Of a DNA stretch of 64,000 nucleotides, positions 11,338 through 22,549 are shown one piece after another. The notes under the pieces were generated by a model. It was not told the origin of the DNA. It worked only from the letters and a program-made list of their open reading frames with translations, and did not search any database. How positions within the stretch are numbered: the stretch's first letter is position 1; every line of letters starts with the position of its first letter. The stretch covers positions 90,176-154,175 of the forward strand of contig JAKEKT010000091.1 of the NCBI GenBank assembly GCA_021495925.1, read 5' to 3'. A program made the position numbers and the translations under genes. Origin of the DNA: Diplodia intermedia. Lineage: Eukaryota; Ascomycota; Dothideomycetes; Botryosphaeriales; Botryosphaeriaceae.

Positions 11338-13845
11338 CTACTTGCCATCCGCGAATTCAATGTGCTGCGAGCTAAGACCGACCGCATCTGCCATGGCCGC
11401 GTCCGCATCCGTATCCGCGCCCCTACTTGCTCCAGCCGCCATCTCCGCCACAAGGCCCACCCCCTTCTCCGCCATTTCCGGCTGCTTCTGCTGCCCTTCT
11501 CCATACCATTCCTTCGCCGACATGGTTCCAAAGCCCGCGTCTTCGTCGCCACCTGCTGGCCCGCTGCCGTCGTAGGGAGGAGGTTGCTCGGCATCCTGAG
11601 CAAGTTCTTCACGGAACAGCATGCTGTCTGCGGAGACGAATTCCTGGAAGCCAATCAATACCGGAGAAGCGTGCCATTGTGGACTGGGGGGCTTACAGCA
11701 AGCGCCTGCGGAGCGTCTTCGAAACGCTCACTCAGCGCCTTCTCGCTGGCATAGACCAGGAGAATCTCGCGATTTTCCATGGCCGCTGCCGCGAGAACAT
11801 CAACCTCAGAGATGCGCTACAAACCGAGCGTTAGCCCCAGCGCCCCTTGTTGTTGTCCGCATACACTTCACTCACCGACTTGGATATCTGGCCCGTGCTA
11901 TCGTAGTGAATCCTCCACCAGTCAGTCGAAGTCCGTGCTGTTTCTGCATCTCCCACCGCCTCGGCTTCATCCATGTCCTGATCAACGTCGAGGTTGCGCC
12001 GGGTTTGGATGTACGTCACCGCAGGGTCCGACGAGATACCGCAAAGCTGGTATTTGACCGTCGGGTTATCTTCTGCTCCTTCTATCGGCTCCTTGAGAAG
12101 ACCAGAAAGCTCATCGTACGCTTTACGTGCCTCTTCCTCTTGAGTTTTGAGTACTACTCCATGTCAGATAGCTTCTTCCAAACAGCAACATGCCACTATA
12201 CCTTCAAGTTTCTTCTTGACTCTATCGTAGACACTCTGGATCCTTTGATGCAACCGGGCATCGCGTTCAGCGTTGGGGTTAGGCATGGGATCGCCTGTGG
12301 GACTCAGAGGTTGCATGGTCATGGCAGACATGGCTACCTCCAGTAGATCTAGTGAGTTCCCGGAGGTGCCATTATAGTGGAATTTCGAGTATCGTTGCGA
12401 CTGTGCCTCGATCTGTCCGAGCTCGCTCTTCTTCTCTGCGCGGGCTTTTCTCATCTGCTTGGCCTTTGTCTCGTTCTGAGCCATGTATCTGTCGACGTAC
12501 CAGAAGGAAGGTATCGTCATATTGAGACCCGTCGCGGTCGAGTCCGGCTGCTTCACGACCATTACTAGTACTTCAGCAAGGCTGCTGATTGACGCATGTA
12601 CATCCTTGGAACCGTCAAGATCATTGGACCAGATGGTCTCGTCCAGAACGTCGTACAGCGATGCGGGGACATCAGCACCACGGTTACTCAGAATCGGCAT
12701 TAAGCACTTGAAACTTGCGCTCGATACCTCTTGTCCAGATCGGACCTCGCGGGCAGTAGTCTCGAAGAGTGCCTCGTGCCCAGCGCCAGGCTCGAGCTGC
12801 GAGGCAGCAGCATGCCAAGCCTCCAGGAACCGCACGGCTTCTGTATCCCTCGAGCTGCCTTCCCCGCCTTCAATCTTGTTTAGTGGTTCAACACTCCCAT
12901 ACGCGCGATCGGTATAGTCTAAGAAGGCCATGATCCTTTGTGTCTCATGGATGATGTCCAGTCGCGAGTCGTCCTGGCGTACGTCGTCGAGGTCAATTGT
13001 TTGAGCTACAGCGATGGGATTTCCGGTCCACCACTGTGGATCTTGACCGTAATGCGGGAGAGTATGGCTCTTCATGAGGAGTGCGTTGTGGGACCTGGGG
13101 ATTGCGTTGAGAATGGTGAGCAGTGAGGGAAGGTAGTCCTGAGAAGGAAGGGGCTTCATAAACGCCGGTTCGCCAGGCTCTCTCTTGCGCTGAGCGGGAG
13201 GGGGGTCAGGAACAGTGCTGGAAACGGTGGTCATGGCCCATTGGTTCTGCTCGTAGTACTCCCGGGTCGCAGGGCCAAACTGGACCCCTGATGCGCCCAC
13301 CACGCCAGTCTCTTGGCCTACTCCTGCATCTAGCATGGCGGTCAGCGTCTAGCTCGCGAAACTCCGTGTTGCGGGCGCACCCAAGGCCTGGGAGTCTCCC
13401 ATGCCGGAATCGTGCATACTATTACTCGGGGTATTGGGCCGGGTGGCGGCAGTGCTCTGAGGGTACTGGGCGAGGGATTCGTTCGCGTGGTCGATTTGGA
13501 AAGCTGCTCGCGCACTCGTCAGGCCTCGCAGCGCAGGCACGCAATGGGCACTCACAAGGTACTCCGGCATACTGGTTGCTCCCGCCATCACGATCTTGCG
13601 AAAAGAGAGTTTCATCATACTTGTCGGCAGCGTAGCGATTGGGGTCCTGCTCGAAGTTGCTGATGGCGCGGTCCAGGTCACCATTCGCATCCTGGCCGAG
13701 CGTCAGTCCATGCAGCTGCGAGGCTGAAGAGCCGTGTTCTCACCTTGATATAACGCGGCGCAAACTTTGGGTCAGGTCTTCTGCCGGTGACGATCTCGCA
13801 AAAGCTGAGGAAGCTGTCGACGTCCTCTTGCGACGGTGCCGCCAT
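11338..13845 (-). CDS. ubiquitin-interaction protein with UBA-like N terminus
   Basis: Seven exons: 13845-13744, 13691-13556, 13503-13381, 13329-12202, 12153-11876, 11816-11697 and 11643-11338. They join in frame to 730 aa. The first ~55 residues, ending in a DLDRAISNFEQDP segment, look like a UBA-like helical module. Residues about 120-170 (FGPATREYYEQNQWAM, then a proline-rich link) begin a long alpha-helical region that I recognise from fungal proteins annotated as ubiquitin interaction domain proteins, distantly like USP25/USP28. No Cys and His boxes of a ubiquitin protease are visible, so it is probably non-catalytic. A coiled, charged segment near residues 420-450 (MRKARAEKKSELGQIEAQ) precedes the C-terminal third. 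A role in ubiquitin-dependent regulation is inferred from the family only. Confidence 0.75.
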
Positions 13846-14234
13846 GTTGCGCCAGCGGATGGGTGCAGAAGCTACAGCCGGCGCATGGGTATTCCAGTTC
13901 GTGAAGGGCGACGCTTGGTGGAGTAGACTGCGTCTAAGCAAGTCGGCGCGGGTCGGAAAAGGGCTGGGCTCTGGAGCAGCTGTGGCCGTGAGAGCTGTTT
14001 GTGACCCCGCGGAAGCTAGGTTTGCGGACCTGGAGCTCCGGGAAATAGAATGACGCCGCGCCGGCCCGTGCACCACTTCACACCCGACCAAGTTTGCATC
14101 TCCAGAGTAAAGAAGCCCATTTTGTTTGCCCAACGCCGGGCCATATCCGTTACAGCGGAAGACCATGCCCCCTCACAACCAAACTTTAGAATACAATACT
14201 TTTCTACATCCTCGTCGTTTGCCCTCGTCCTTGT
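13846..14234. other. intergenic, nothing specific seen
   Basis: A 389-bp gap between the ubiquitin-interaction gene and the 3' end of PET127, both on minus. It should hold the promoter of the former and the 3' UTR of the latter. No repeat, RNA gene or clear motif is visible. Confidence 0.5.
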
Positions 14235-17102
14235 TCAGTCCCGCTTTCCATACAGCCAGCTCATGTATTCATCCACGCCGACAGCAGCTCTGACCAACTG
14301 CTCCGTCGGCTGGACTTCCTCCGCTGCCATTGGCCCATCTCGCGGCTCGAGATTGAGAACAACCTTCTCCTTGTCTTTTGCTTCGTCGTCCTTCTGCTCG
14401 CGCCATTCTCTACCGCGCTTACTGAGCTCCCGCAATCTCCGCTGGTAGAAGCTCAGCACCTTCTCTTCCTCTTCGAGACCCTCTTTCCTGAGCTCGGGAT
14501 CCTCCAGCCCAACCGCCCGCCGCTTCTTGGACTCGGCATAGCGCTTTTGCGCATCTGTAGGCGAAAGCTCTTCGAACTGGTAATCCACCGTCCACTCAGT
14601 CTCTTCCGTCACGTCATCTACACGGCCGACGCTTTCACCGTTGATCTTGTTTTTCGTCCAGAGCTTCAAAGCGAGAAGCGGCCCCGAAACTGGCTCTCCC
14701 GCTTCGCTGAGATCAGCGCCACTGGACACTCCTGTGGAGTTCTCGGCCGTGGCAGTACTATGCGAGCCGTCGGTTTCCTCCAGAATGTTTTTCTCAAGTG
14801 CCCCGGGTTGAGCATGTGGGGCCACGGAGCTCCACTGGGGTTCCTCGTCCGGAATCTCGAAGAGCTCCGGCAGCGTCACGGCATCAACCGTCTGGTGCTC
14901 AGGAACGGCGGGGTGGCTCGCAACGCGAAGTGTGACATCTTCTGTCTGGTCGCTCTCCAAACCAAGAACCTTTCTCTCCCACTCTTCTGTTCTTGCTTTG
15001 TTGGCATCTTGGATTTTTCGCACTTCCTCTTCTGGCATTGCTTCGGCAAAGATGTACATGAACGGTTCAGCGCCCTCGCGAGCTTCGAAATGGAAGCGAA
15101 TTGACTGATTGTCAGGTCAGCATCAAAGAAGTCTCAAGCTCATGCTCTATCGATGCTTACAGTCTCAGGGAACCTTTCCGTTGCCATATTCAGAGCTTTG
15201 TTCAAGAGGTCCACGCTGATGCGGAATTCCTGGTCTCCCAGGTGGCGTGTCTTGCTCTTGGGATTGTGGAGCGCCACGTCCATTTCATCCAGACTGACAT
15301 ACTGGAAGCCGAAGATACGCTCAATGTTGTGAAAGGCGACGAAGATACCATCCATCCTACCCATGCGAACCTGTAGCGAGTATTTAAGCATGGTTGATCT
15401 CATCATGTCGTAGTACTCGCGCTCAAATGACTCGAAATTGCCGGTGCCCGTCTTGATCTGGTATCCCGTGTTCTCCTTCCAATCCTGCACATCCATGCGG
15501 ATAGAAACGACAGCACGGGTTTTGAGATCAAACATACCAGTTCCGGGGAGGCGATTGTCCTGAGCATCAAGCTGGGAACGCATGAGCATATCGCCCTGAG
15601 TGGTATAGTGATACGACTCGGGAACCTCGCGTTCCTCGTCCGAGACTTGGTCCGGGTGTCCCCTTCGGTAGCGTTCAAACTCTTCCGTTGGCAGTGTAAG
15701 CAACTTCTCCATAGAACGGCCCAGCATGCTCAGAATGTTGGCAGTATCATACTGTTTGTCAGCATCAATGGCATACGTCCCGTTCTTCCACCGGAGGAAG
15801 ATGGCAGCGGGCAAACGGTTGATCCTGGTAAAGGTGGAAAGACGCTCTGGAAAGCCCTTGGACAGCATTGATGTATTGATCTCTCGCCATTGCGAAAGGA
15901 TGAAATGAAAATGAGCGAGCGCAGCGGTCATACTCGAAGTGGAGCCAACATATCGCTTATCGAGGCTGCGAGCAAGATTTGAGAGTGTTTCGTCTTGTGA
16001 CGAGGTAATGTACCTCTTCAGAAGGTCAAAGTTGAAGTCTGCAACCGGCATGATCTTTTGCAAGTAGGGATCAAAATTGTAGACCTGAGTTCTCGTGTCT
16101 TGGAGGTGGTATACACCAGGGCTAGAAACACAGTCAGCTACTGGAGCTTGTCGAGGCGTTGCGAACACATACTTGAACAGCACACGGTCTAGTCCATAAG
16201 AGAGTCGGGGGATTGGCGGTTGCTCCACCTCAATCGCTGGTCGAGTTAGCAGAGCAAGGACTAGGGTGGAGTCGGAGCTTACGCGTAAGCTGAACATCCT
16301 TGGCCGACACGCTGGCGAGGAATTCTCGTGCTGGGCTTCTCTTTCGCTGTTTCTTCGCGCGAAGAAGCGCGTCCTTGATCGTCTCCGCCTTTTCGTTCTT
16401 CGTGGGGTGTTTAGCAGCTTCAGCCAGGACCTCATAAGCAGCCCGCTCCAATACTCCTCCGATGTCAGGGTTCTTCTTCCCCTTCTTCTGCGGTTGCTGC
16501 TTAGCCTGTTTGGCAGCCTTCCTGATCGCTCTCGCCTCTCTCGCAGCAGCCCTCCTAGTCTCTCGCTCTGCAGCCTCCCTCGCCTTTCTTTCCTGCCTTT
16601 TCTCTTTAGCCAACTTCTTCGGACTTTCGTCGTCTGGCGAAGAATTTTCGACGCTGTCTGGACCGTCGCCGCTCTCGTCCATCTCAGGCGCTTCCTCTGG
16701 AACGGCACCCTTGTTCGCCTCGGGCGCTTCCTCTGGAACGGCACCCTTGCATAGAACTCTGCGTACAACTGATGAACTGTCGTCGCTCTCTCCCTCCTTT
16801 GGTTCTTCTACGGGTGTAATATTCTGCTGTTTCTCCTTCCTCTCCTGCCTTTTCTTAACGGATTGCTTCTTCTTCAGGTACTTTCTCTTGCTGCTAGCGG
16901 AAGCTTTTGCCTCTCCAGATCCGTCCTTAGGAGGAGGCGCGCCTTCCTGGTTGTGGAGGAGGGCGGCAGCATGGAAGCGGCGGACGGCGCAAAAGGCAGC
17001 AAGGCTTCGTGCGGGCGGCAAAATTCGCGGGCTGCGCAAGCATGGCGGGCAGACGTAGGGACGCGAGGCTTGCAAGCGGCGCAAGAATGTGCGGCCTAGC
17101 AT
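14235..17102 (-). CDS. PET127: mitochondrial RNA-processing protein Pet127
   Basis: Four exons: 17102-16283, 16236-16173, 16121-15161 and 15104-14235, giving 904 aa. The N terminus (MLGRTFLRRLQASRPYVCPP) is basic and fits a mitochondrial presequence. Residues 50-270 are a highly charged Lys/Glu/Ala-rich linker. The conserved Pet127 core starts at about residue 275 with PRLSYGLDRVLF and NPGVYHLQD and runs past IERIFGFQYVSLDEMD near 585. Pet127 is needed for 5' processing and stability of mitochondrial transcripts in yeast and has been placed in the PD-(D/E)XK nuclease-like superfamily. Here GTGMFDLKTRAVVSIR contains the candidate D-x-K element. A 36-nt unit is duplicated in the linker (see the repeat entry). 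The C-terminal ~290 residues are acidic and less conserved. The start is the first ATG that gives a presequence. Confidence 0.9.
16687..16749. repeat. 36-bp in-frame duplication in PET127 linker
   Basis: Two exact 27-bp copies (16687-16713 and 16723-16749), offset by 36 bp, encode the repeated peptide KGAVPEEAPE. The unit length is a multiple of three, so the frame is kept. Both copies lie in the disordered charged linker of Pet127, where length variation would be tolerated. Confidence 0.85.
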
Positions 17103-17938
17103 TGGGCGCGCAAGTCGAGGGTGCACTGGGTGCAAGCGAAATAGAGGCAGTTCTGGGGGCTTGGAGGCGATCGAGTGCTGTGCGCGGAGCGGCGTTGATG
17201 TGCTGCACCGCACAGAAAATGATGATCCGCCGATAGATCGGCGGCGAGCAGGGGGCGCGCGGCTTTGCGCCGCAGCCTTAGGCAGCCGGGTTTGCCTGTT
17301 CGGGAGCGTAAAATACCGTGGCCGGCGCGCGCGGCCGGCGACGCTGCTAACGCCTGGCGCGCCCGTGGCGTGAAACAGAGCCGCCGCTGTTTCGGGAGAG
17401 TGCTGCACGCGGCGGGCGCGTTTTGGCAGCCGGGCAGCGCGTGCGGCCAGGCGGGTGGCAGGCTCACCTCAGGCGGCGGCTCTCATATAATACGAGTGCG
17501 AAATCACAGGCGGGTGGCTCGTGTCGCCGGCTTGGGGGAGTGTATGTCGCGTCCGGGCCCGCCCCTAAGCGCCATGCAGTTAATCCACTGACGTATTCCC
17601 GCAGCTGCCAACCCTGCATCTCCCGTCCAAGAGCTCACACAACTCTCCCCTCTCGCGCCTCACTGTGTCCGCCCGCGGGCCATGCCCCAAGAGCTCAGCT
17701 CAGCGATGGAACGCCTGCCCCAGCGCCCCGCCAGCAAGGACCCATCCCTTCCCGCCCCGCTGGTTATGTCCTGAGCCCTCCAAATTGCATTCGCGCTCGG
17801 CCGCCCCACGCCATTCACCCATCGCCCTCCGCAACTCTGCGCCCGCCCGACGCTCAGCTGAGCCTCGACGCTCGCCTGCCCGCGACCTCCGCCGCTGCCT
17901 CTCCATCCTCTCGCGCGCCCCGTCGCGACTGCTCCGCG
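17103..17938. promoter_or_regulatory. divergent promoter, PET127 / PH-LRR gene
   Basis: PET127 is read leftward and the PH-LRR gene rightward from this 836-bp region. A TATA-like ATATAATA lies at about 17484-17491, near the middle. The open frame of the PH-LRR gene extends back into the region without a stop to about 17423. Its translation there is Pro/Arg/Ala-rich and lacks conserved features, so I treat it as 5' UTR. Confidence 0.5.
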
Positions 17939-20900
17939 ATGCAGACGTCGTCGTCCAAGAGCGCCAGAAGAAAAAGCCTCTTCGGTGGCGCGCTGTCGCT
18001 CAATCCGCTGGCCGCCCTGACCCCCATCCACGATTCAGACTCTCCCAAAGAGAAAGCCGTCCCCAAGACGCTGCAGAAGCGCCGCGCCAGCTCTTTTCTG
18101 GACGTCTCGCGCACTTCCAGTCCCTTCGGCTCCGACACTTATTCGCCCAGGTCGCCCGCGCCCTCCGCCCCCCCTGCGCCATCGCCTATAGACACCAGGG
18201 GCGCCCGCATTCGCAATGTGCCAAGGATTTCCTCCTGGGTGTCCGGCCGCTCCCAGTCTGTGTCGGACGATCCGGACGATGAACCGCTGAGCGCCGTGTC
18301 TAGCAAGGCGCCCTCGGTCAATTGGGGAGAATTGCACGATGTCGGCTTGCGCTCGCGCAATGTGCTCCTGCATGGCGAAGTGCAGACCAGCAGCACCCTC
18401 TTCCGCAAGAAAAAGGAATACCTGGTGCTGACCGAGACGCATATTGTTCGGTTCAAAAGCCAGCAAAAGGCTAGCGAAACTTTTACTGAGCTTCTCTCTC
18501 CTTTACATCGAAGCGCGTCTTTCAACCGCAGACACAGCCAAAATCCTTCCTTCGGATCCGCACAGGATTTTCAATCCTTCGTGTCGGATCATTCTGGTGA
18601 TCGAAACGTCGGAACTCCGCTTCGTCAGATCATCGCCGTCTACCAGCTCGTCGATGACCGGCCATATTTCGCTTTCGAAATATCGTACATTGAGGAAGAG
18701 AGCAACAATGCTTACTCTATGACTCTACAATTCGGGTCTCCCGACGAAATGCGCACGTGGCTCAAATCCATCCGGGTCGCCGCCAACCGCGTACGACACC
18801 TGGACGACTATCCCATTTCCGAGCAGAATATCCGACTCGCTGCGAGGATCGTTGAGCGCGAAGGAGACTACGACCCAAACCATTTCGCTTTGTACAAGGT
18901 CATCCAGCGGCCCATGGGCCATTCTAAGGCGGCATCGTCGTCAACGGACGACCTCACCAAGGTCACGTCCAGTGTATGTTTCCTCGCCGTCGGTATCCAC
19001 AAGGTCCATTTGATCCCGGTTTTCAAAGCGCGGCAGCGCTCCTCAAGCCCGAATTTACTATCGTATCCTCATGAGGTGTCGTTTGGACTCTTGACTCTCA
19101 CGTCAGTACGGCTAAGCGACAGTGATGATACATTTGAACTCGTTTTTAGAATGCCAATGCAAAAGCCCAAGACGCTTCTTATGGCTTCTCTTGCAGCCGG
19201 AGATATTGCGACGCGCCTCCACCACGTCGACCAATTCCTGCGGCCTGAATGGGATCCTCGCCCTTATATTTTCCTGGTTCCTGAGGCGGTCAAAGCCCAG
19301 ATCAACACCACTTTGACACCTCAGACTGTTGATGAAATGTCGTTGGATAGAACACTGTGTGCGTATTGTATTGCTTACAACATTCCGCCGAACATTATAC
19401 GGTACCAGGTTACATATCCGAACGAAGACTGGCCGCATTTTCAGCTCTTGCCGCCTGACAATCCACGAAGGCCCGTGTACGGTCCGTTGGAACTACTTGC
19501 AGTCATGCGAGCTCTTCGCTACAACGAAACTTTCGGCACAATTTCCTTTGCCGGTATTCAACTGGACGTCCTCAATGAGCTGTACGACAGATTCGGCGCA
19601 GATCACGTGTGCACCAGGACCAAGCGTGGCACTCCAATCAATCTGGCTCTGGAGGATCTGGAGAGGTCTTGCCTCCTGGTTCAGGAGATCAGAGCGCTTG
19701 CCGTTACGAGTAGGAAGGTCCGCCGAATGGATTTCACCTCTTGCATTTCCCGACAGCCCGCAGATTATGTGGACGAAAGTAAATCCAAAGACATTGGATG
19801 CGGCATCGTTGAAGCACTGTTCCCGCTGTGCAAATATCAGACAACAAACGTGGACTGGATCGTACTGAACAACATACAGCTAGGCGAGACGGATCTTGAT
19901 TACCTGATCGCTGCGGCTGCGGAGAAGATGTGCCACTTCCGTGGCCTGGAGATGCGTCGGTGCGGCCTGAATGAGAGGAAAATGTCACTCGTGTTGGATG
20001 CACTGCGCACTCAGGAGAATACGCTCGAAGCCATCGACATTTCCGGCAATCCGGCGCGCTTGGTCCCAGCGATTTTCGAGCCTCAGCTGAGCGTTTTTGG
20101 CTACATCCGTATCTTGAACCTCTGCAACGTCGCCCATACAGCGGGTCCCGAGCCATTGGTCAAAGCTGATACCCTGCTCGCATGGCGGCTGCATGCGCTC
20201 AACTTAAGCGGTACTGTTCTAAACGACGAGACAGTGGATGCTATATCCATATATTTGGCAAGCCCTCAGTCAAGTTCACTACGCGAGTTGCGACTGGACC
20301 ACACCGGCCTCACTGGCAGACAGATCGCACAGTTGATGTTCTCTATGACCAGTCGTCCGGGATCATCCCGGGATCTTCTAATGGATGTCAGTCAAAACCG
20401 CATCGAAACGTTCCACGACGAATTTACTACCGCAATTTCCGAAAACTATGCACCGACGCAGCTCATCATCACGCTTGTGGACTACGAGGAGGAGTCGAAC
20501 TTCGCACAGCTGATCCTGGCGATTGCGAAAAACAAAACAGTCAGGAAGCTCGACATCACCAAGGTTTCCTTACCGAACGATGCCTCAGAGCAGACTTGCC
20601 AAGCACTTGAACGAATGTTCACTGAAAATGACACGCTCGTCAGCTTGGACATCTCCGGGGAGAACTCAAAGCTCGAAATCGCCAAACTCGGCGTTGGAAT
20701 CAACAAGGCATTGTGCGGGCTACAGCATAACAAGTCCTTGCAAGTCCTTCACATCCAGAACCAAAACCTTGGATTGCAAGGAGCAAGCACGCTAGCAGAT
20801 GTGCTCAAGGTGAACACGACTCTGGCGGAAGTTCACTGCGAGAACAACGGCATCCCTCTTCAGGGATTCACCGATTTGGTGAATTCGCTACATTACAACA

Positions 20901-21730
20901 CAACCATTCGATGGCTACCGCCCATGATCGAAAGCCGACAGGAAACTCTCCGCCAGACCGAGATGGCTGTCAAGAATATGCGCGCCGACACTTCTCACCA
21001 CGACAAGTCAAAGACTTCATCACTTCGCAACAAGGTCGCCATTAAAATGGGAAAGCATCCGATTGAGAAGCATGCCCCTCAACAGTTGTCGGAACAAGAC
21101 GTGCAAGCAGCGCTGCGGTTGGTGGAAGAGAGTTGGGATAGACAAGCGCATCGTCTTGGCTTATATCTTCAGCGGAATTGTAACCTCGCTGCGGGCATTG
21201 ACACGCCTCTGGAAGTTGAGGAGGAGCAATTCGAGAGACCCTATGAACGGCCAATGAGTATGGGTAGGATTCTCGAGCAGGTGCAGATCGAACGCACTCC
21301 TACCGTTGAGAAAGACATGCTTTTCGAGCCCGATGCTCTTAGCATCAATACCACGAACACAATGAACACTGCGCGCCAGCAAAGCCACCGACTCAGTCAC
21401 GAGGACTGGGCTCAGAGTCATCGGCCGAGCTTTGATCCCGAGCAGGCTTGGTTCTCATCTCGACCAAACAGTGCAAGGACCGATGGCAACGAAACATCGG
21501 AAAGAAGGGACACTTTAGGGGAAGAATCTGGGTGGGATCCTGTCACAGTAGCACTTGCGAAAGAACTGGAAGTGACACTAGAAGATGCGCAGACACTCAT
21601 CGATACCGACTTCGCGTCGCGGCTTGCACACATGAGCCCAGTGGGCTCGCCGGTGTCCCCCACATTTCCTCCTGCATCTCCAACGACACCGAGAGCGCTT
21701 CCAATACGAAGTGGAAGGACGCAGCAGTGA
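17939..21730 (+). CDS. large PH and leucine-rich-repeat protein
   Basis: A single uninterrupted exon of 1263 aa. The N-terminal 120 residues are Ser/Pro-rich and basic. A PH-like domain spans roughly residues 129-290: it begins with a lead strand around VLLHGEVQTSS, continues through KKKEYLVLTETHIVRFKS and ends at the helix MRTWLKSIRVAANRV. From about residue 590 to 1000 there are leucine-rich repeats of the ribonuclease-inhibitor type, for example LEAIDISGNPARL, LHALNLSGTVLNDETVDAI and LQVLHIQNQNLGLQGASTL. The C-terminal 200 residues are polar and disordered. A PH domain followed by RNI-type repeats recalls CARMIL proteins, which regulate actin capping, but no capping-protein motif is evident, so this is a loose analogy. 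Conserved fungal homologues are expected. I chose the ATG at 17939 because translation upstream of it lacks protein-like character. Confidence 0.85.
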   Translation: MQTSSSKSARRKSLFGGALSLNPLAALTPIHDSDSPKEKAVPKTLQKRRASSFLDVSRTSSPFGSDTYSPRSPAPSAPPAPSPIDTRGARIRNVPRISSWVSGRSQSVSDDPDDEPLSAVSSKAPSVNWGELHDVGLRSRNVLLHGEVQTSSTLFRKKKEYLVLTETHIVRFKSQQKASETFTELLSPLHRSASFNRRHSQNPSFGSAQDFQSFVSDHSGDRNVGTPLRQIIAVYQLVDDRPYFAFEISYIEEESNNAYSMTLQFGSPDEMRTWLKSIRVAANRVRHLDDYPISEQNIRLAARIVEREGDYDPNHFALYKVIQRPMGHSKAASSSTDDLTKVTSSVCFLAVGIHKVHLIPVFKARQRSSSPNLLSYPHEVSFGLLTLTSVRLSDSDDTFELVFRMPMQKPKTLLMASLAAGDIATRLHHVDQFLRPEWDPRPYIFLVPEAVKAQINTTLTPQTVDEMSLDRTLCAYCIAYNIPPNIIRYQVTYPNEDWPHFQLLPPDNPRRPVYGPLELLAVMRALRYNETFGTISFAGIQLDVLNELYDRFGADHVCTRTKRGTPINLALEDLERSCLLVQEIRALAVTSRKVRRMDFTSCISRQPADYVDESKSKDIGCGIVEALFPLCKYQTTNVDWIVLNNIQLGETDLDYLIAAAAEKMCHFRGLEMRRCGLNERKMSLVLDALRTQENTLEAIDISGNPARLVPAIFEPQLSVFGYIRILNLCNVAHTAGPEPLVKADTLLAWRLHALNLSGTVLNDETVDAISIYLASPQSSSLRELRLDHTGLTGRQIAQLMFSMTSRPGSSRDLLMDVSQNRIETFHDEFTTAISENYAPTQLIITLVDYEEESNFAQLILAIAKNKTVRKLDITKVSLPNDASEQTCQALERMFTENDTLVSLDISGENSKLEIAKLGVGINKALCGLQHNKSLQVLHIQNQNLGLQGASTLADVLKVNTTLAEVHCENNGIPLQGFTDLVNSLHYNTTIRWLPPMIESRQETLRQTEMAVKNMRADTSHHDKSKTSSLRNKVAIKMGKHPIEKHAPQQLSEQDVQAALRLVEESWDRQAHRLGLYLQRNCNLAAGIDTPLEVEEEQFERPYERPMSMGRILEQVQIERTPTVEKDMLFEPDALSINTTNTMNTARQQSHRLSHEDWAQSHRPSFDPEQAWFSSRPNSARTDGNETSERRDTLGEESGWDPVTVALAKELEVTLEDAQTLIDTDFASRLAHMSPVGSPVSPTFPPASPTTPRALPIRSGRTQQ

Positions 21731-22549
21731 AGGCTCAGTGTTCACAAATGGTTTCAGTCGCTGCTGACCTATCCGTATGTCGCCTATTATGAAGAGGGTA
21801 TTGGGAAGGTATTCGGGAAAAGAAATTTTTTCTAAAGGGTGGGTTTGTGAATAAGGGTTATTTACGGAAGGAAACTTGGCAGTAGAGCATGCATTCAGGC
21901 GTTGTATACCATATAGGGCTTTTCTTTGCGTCTTTACTTGTTTCCCAGATTATCGCAATCTCGCTCCATCTGCTCCCGATCAATTTTCTTACACGTCTCG
22001 GAAGGCTTTCACATACAGCGAAAGGAATTTCTTGTTTTTGTCCTGCATTCTTTCAGTCATTTCTGCATTTTCTTTATTTAGGGGGATCCCAGCAGGCAAC
22101 GATGTTCACGGGTTCTATGAATGTCCAATACTTTTTCTTTTCTCCAACTTTCCAAGTCCATCTTTTGCTCTTTGCGTTTGGCGTCACAGAGACTGGTTCG
22201 CTTTTTCTTTTACCTCTCTGGATTTTCTTTCTCTCTAGGAGTCTTTCTTTTGAAACCTTTTCCTAAGCGTTGAGATCGCCGTCTCCTGGAAGGAGAGCAT
22301 GGTGCGTGGAACGGCTGTGCCGAGAGTCAAGGAATGCTTTGACTTTACTGTACATATCAGGATGGAATCGGAGGGCCCATACATACAGAGACAATAACAA
22401 ACTGTTGCTGAAGTGTTCAACGGTCTACAATGACCAAAACTTGACTGGAGGGCCACTCGGTTCACTTGGGCAGTCATGTATAGTTCTATGCACATGCATT
22501 CAGAGGAATGCGCGAGGACGCTGTTCAAGAGATCCATTGTCCAAAGGTT
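21731..22549. other. convergent intergenic region
   Basis: This 819-bp stretch lies between the stop of the plus-strand PH-LRR gene and the stop of the minus-strand HET gene, so it should hold two 3' UTRs. From 21830 to 22265 it is T-rich and contains several poly-T/CT runs. No homology to the missing C-terminal part of a HET protein is visible in any minus-strand frame here. Confidence 0.5.

Noticed and set aside
17423..17938. N-terminal extension of the PH-LRR protein to 17423
   Set aside because: Open frame, but the start is not supported and the sequence is Pro/Ala/Arg-rich noise; the ATG at 17939 begins protein-like sequence.
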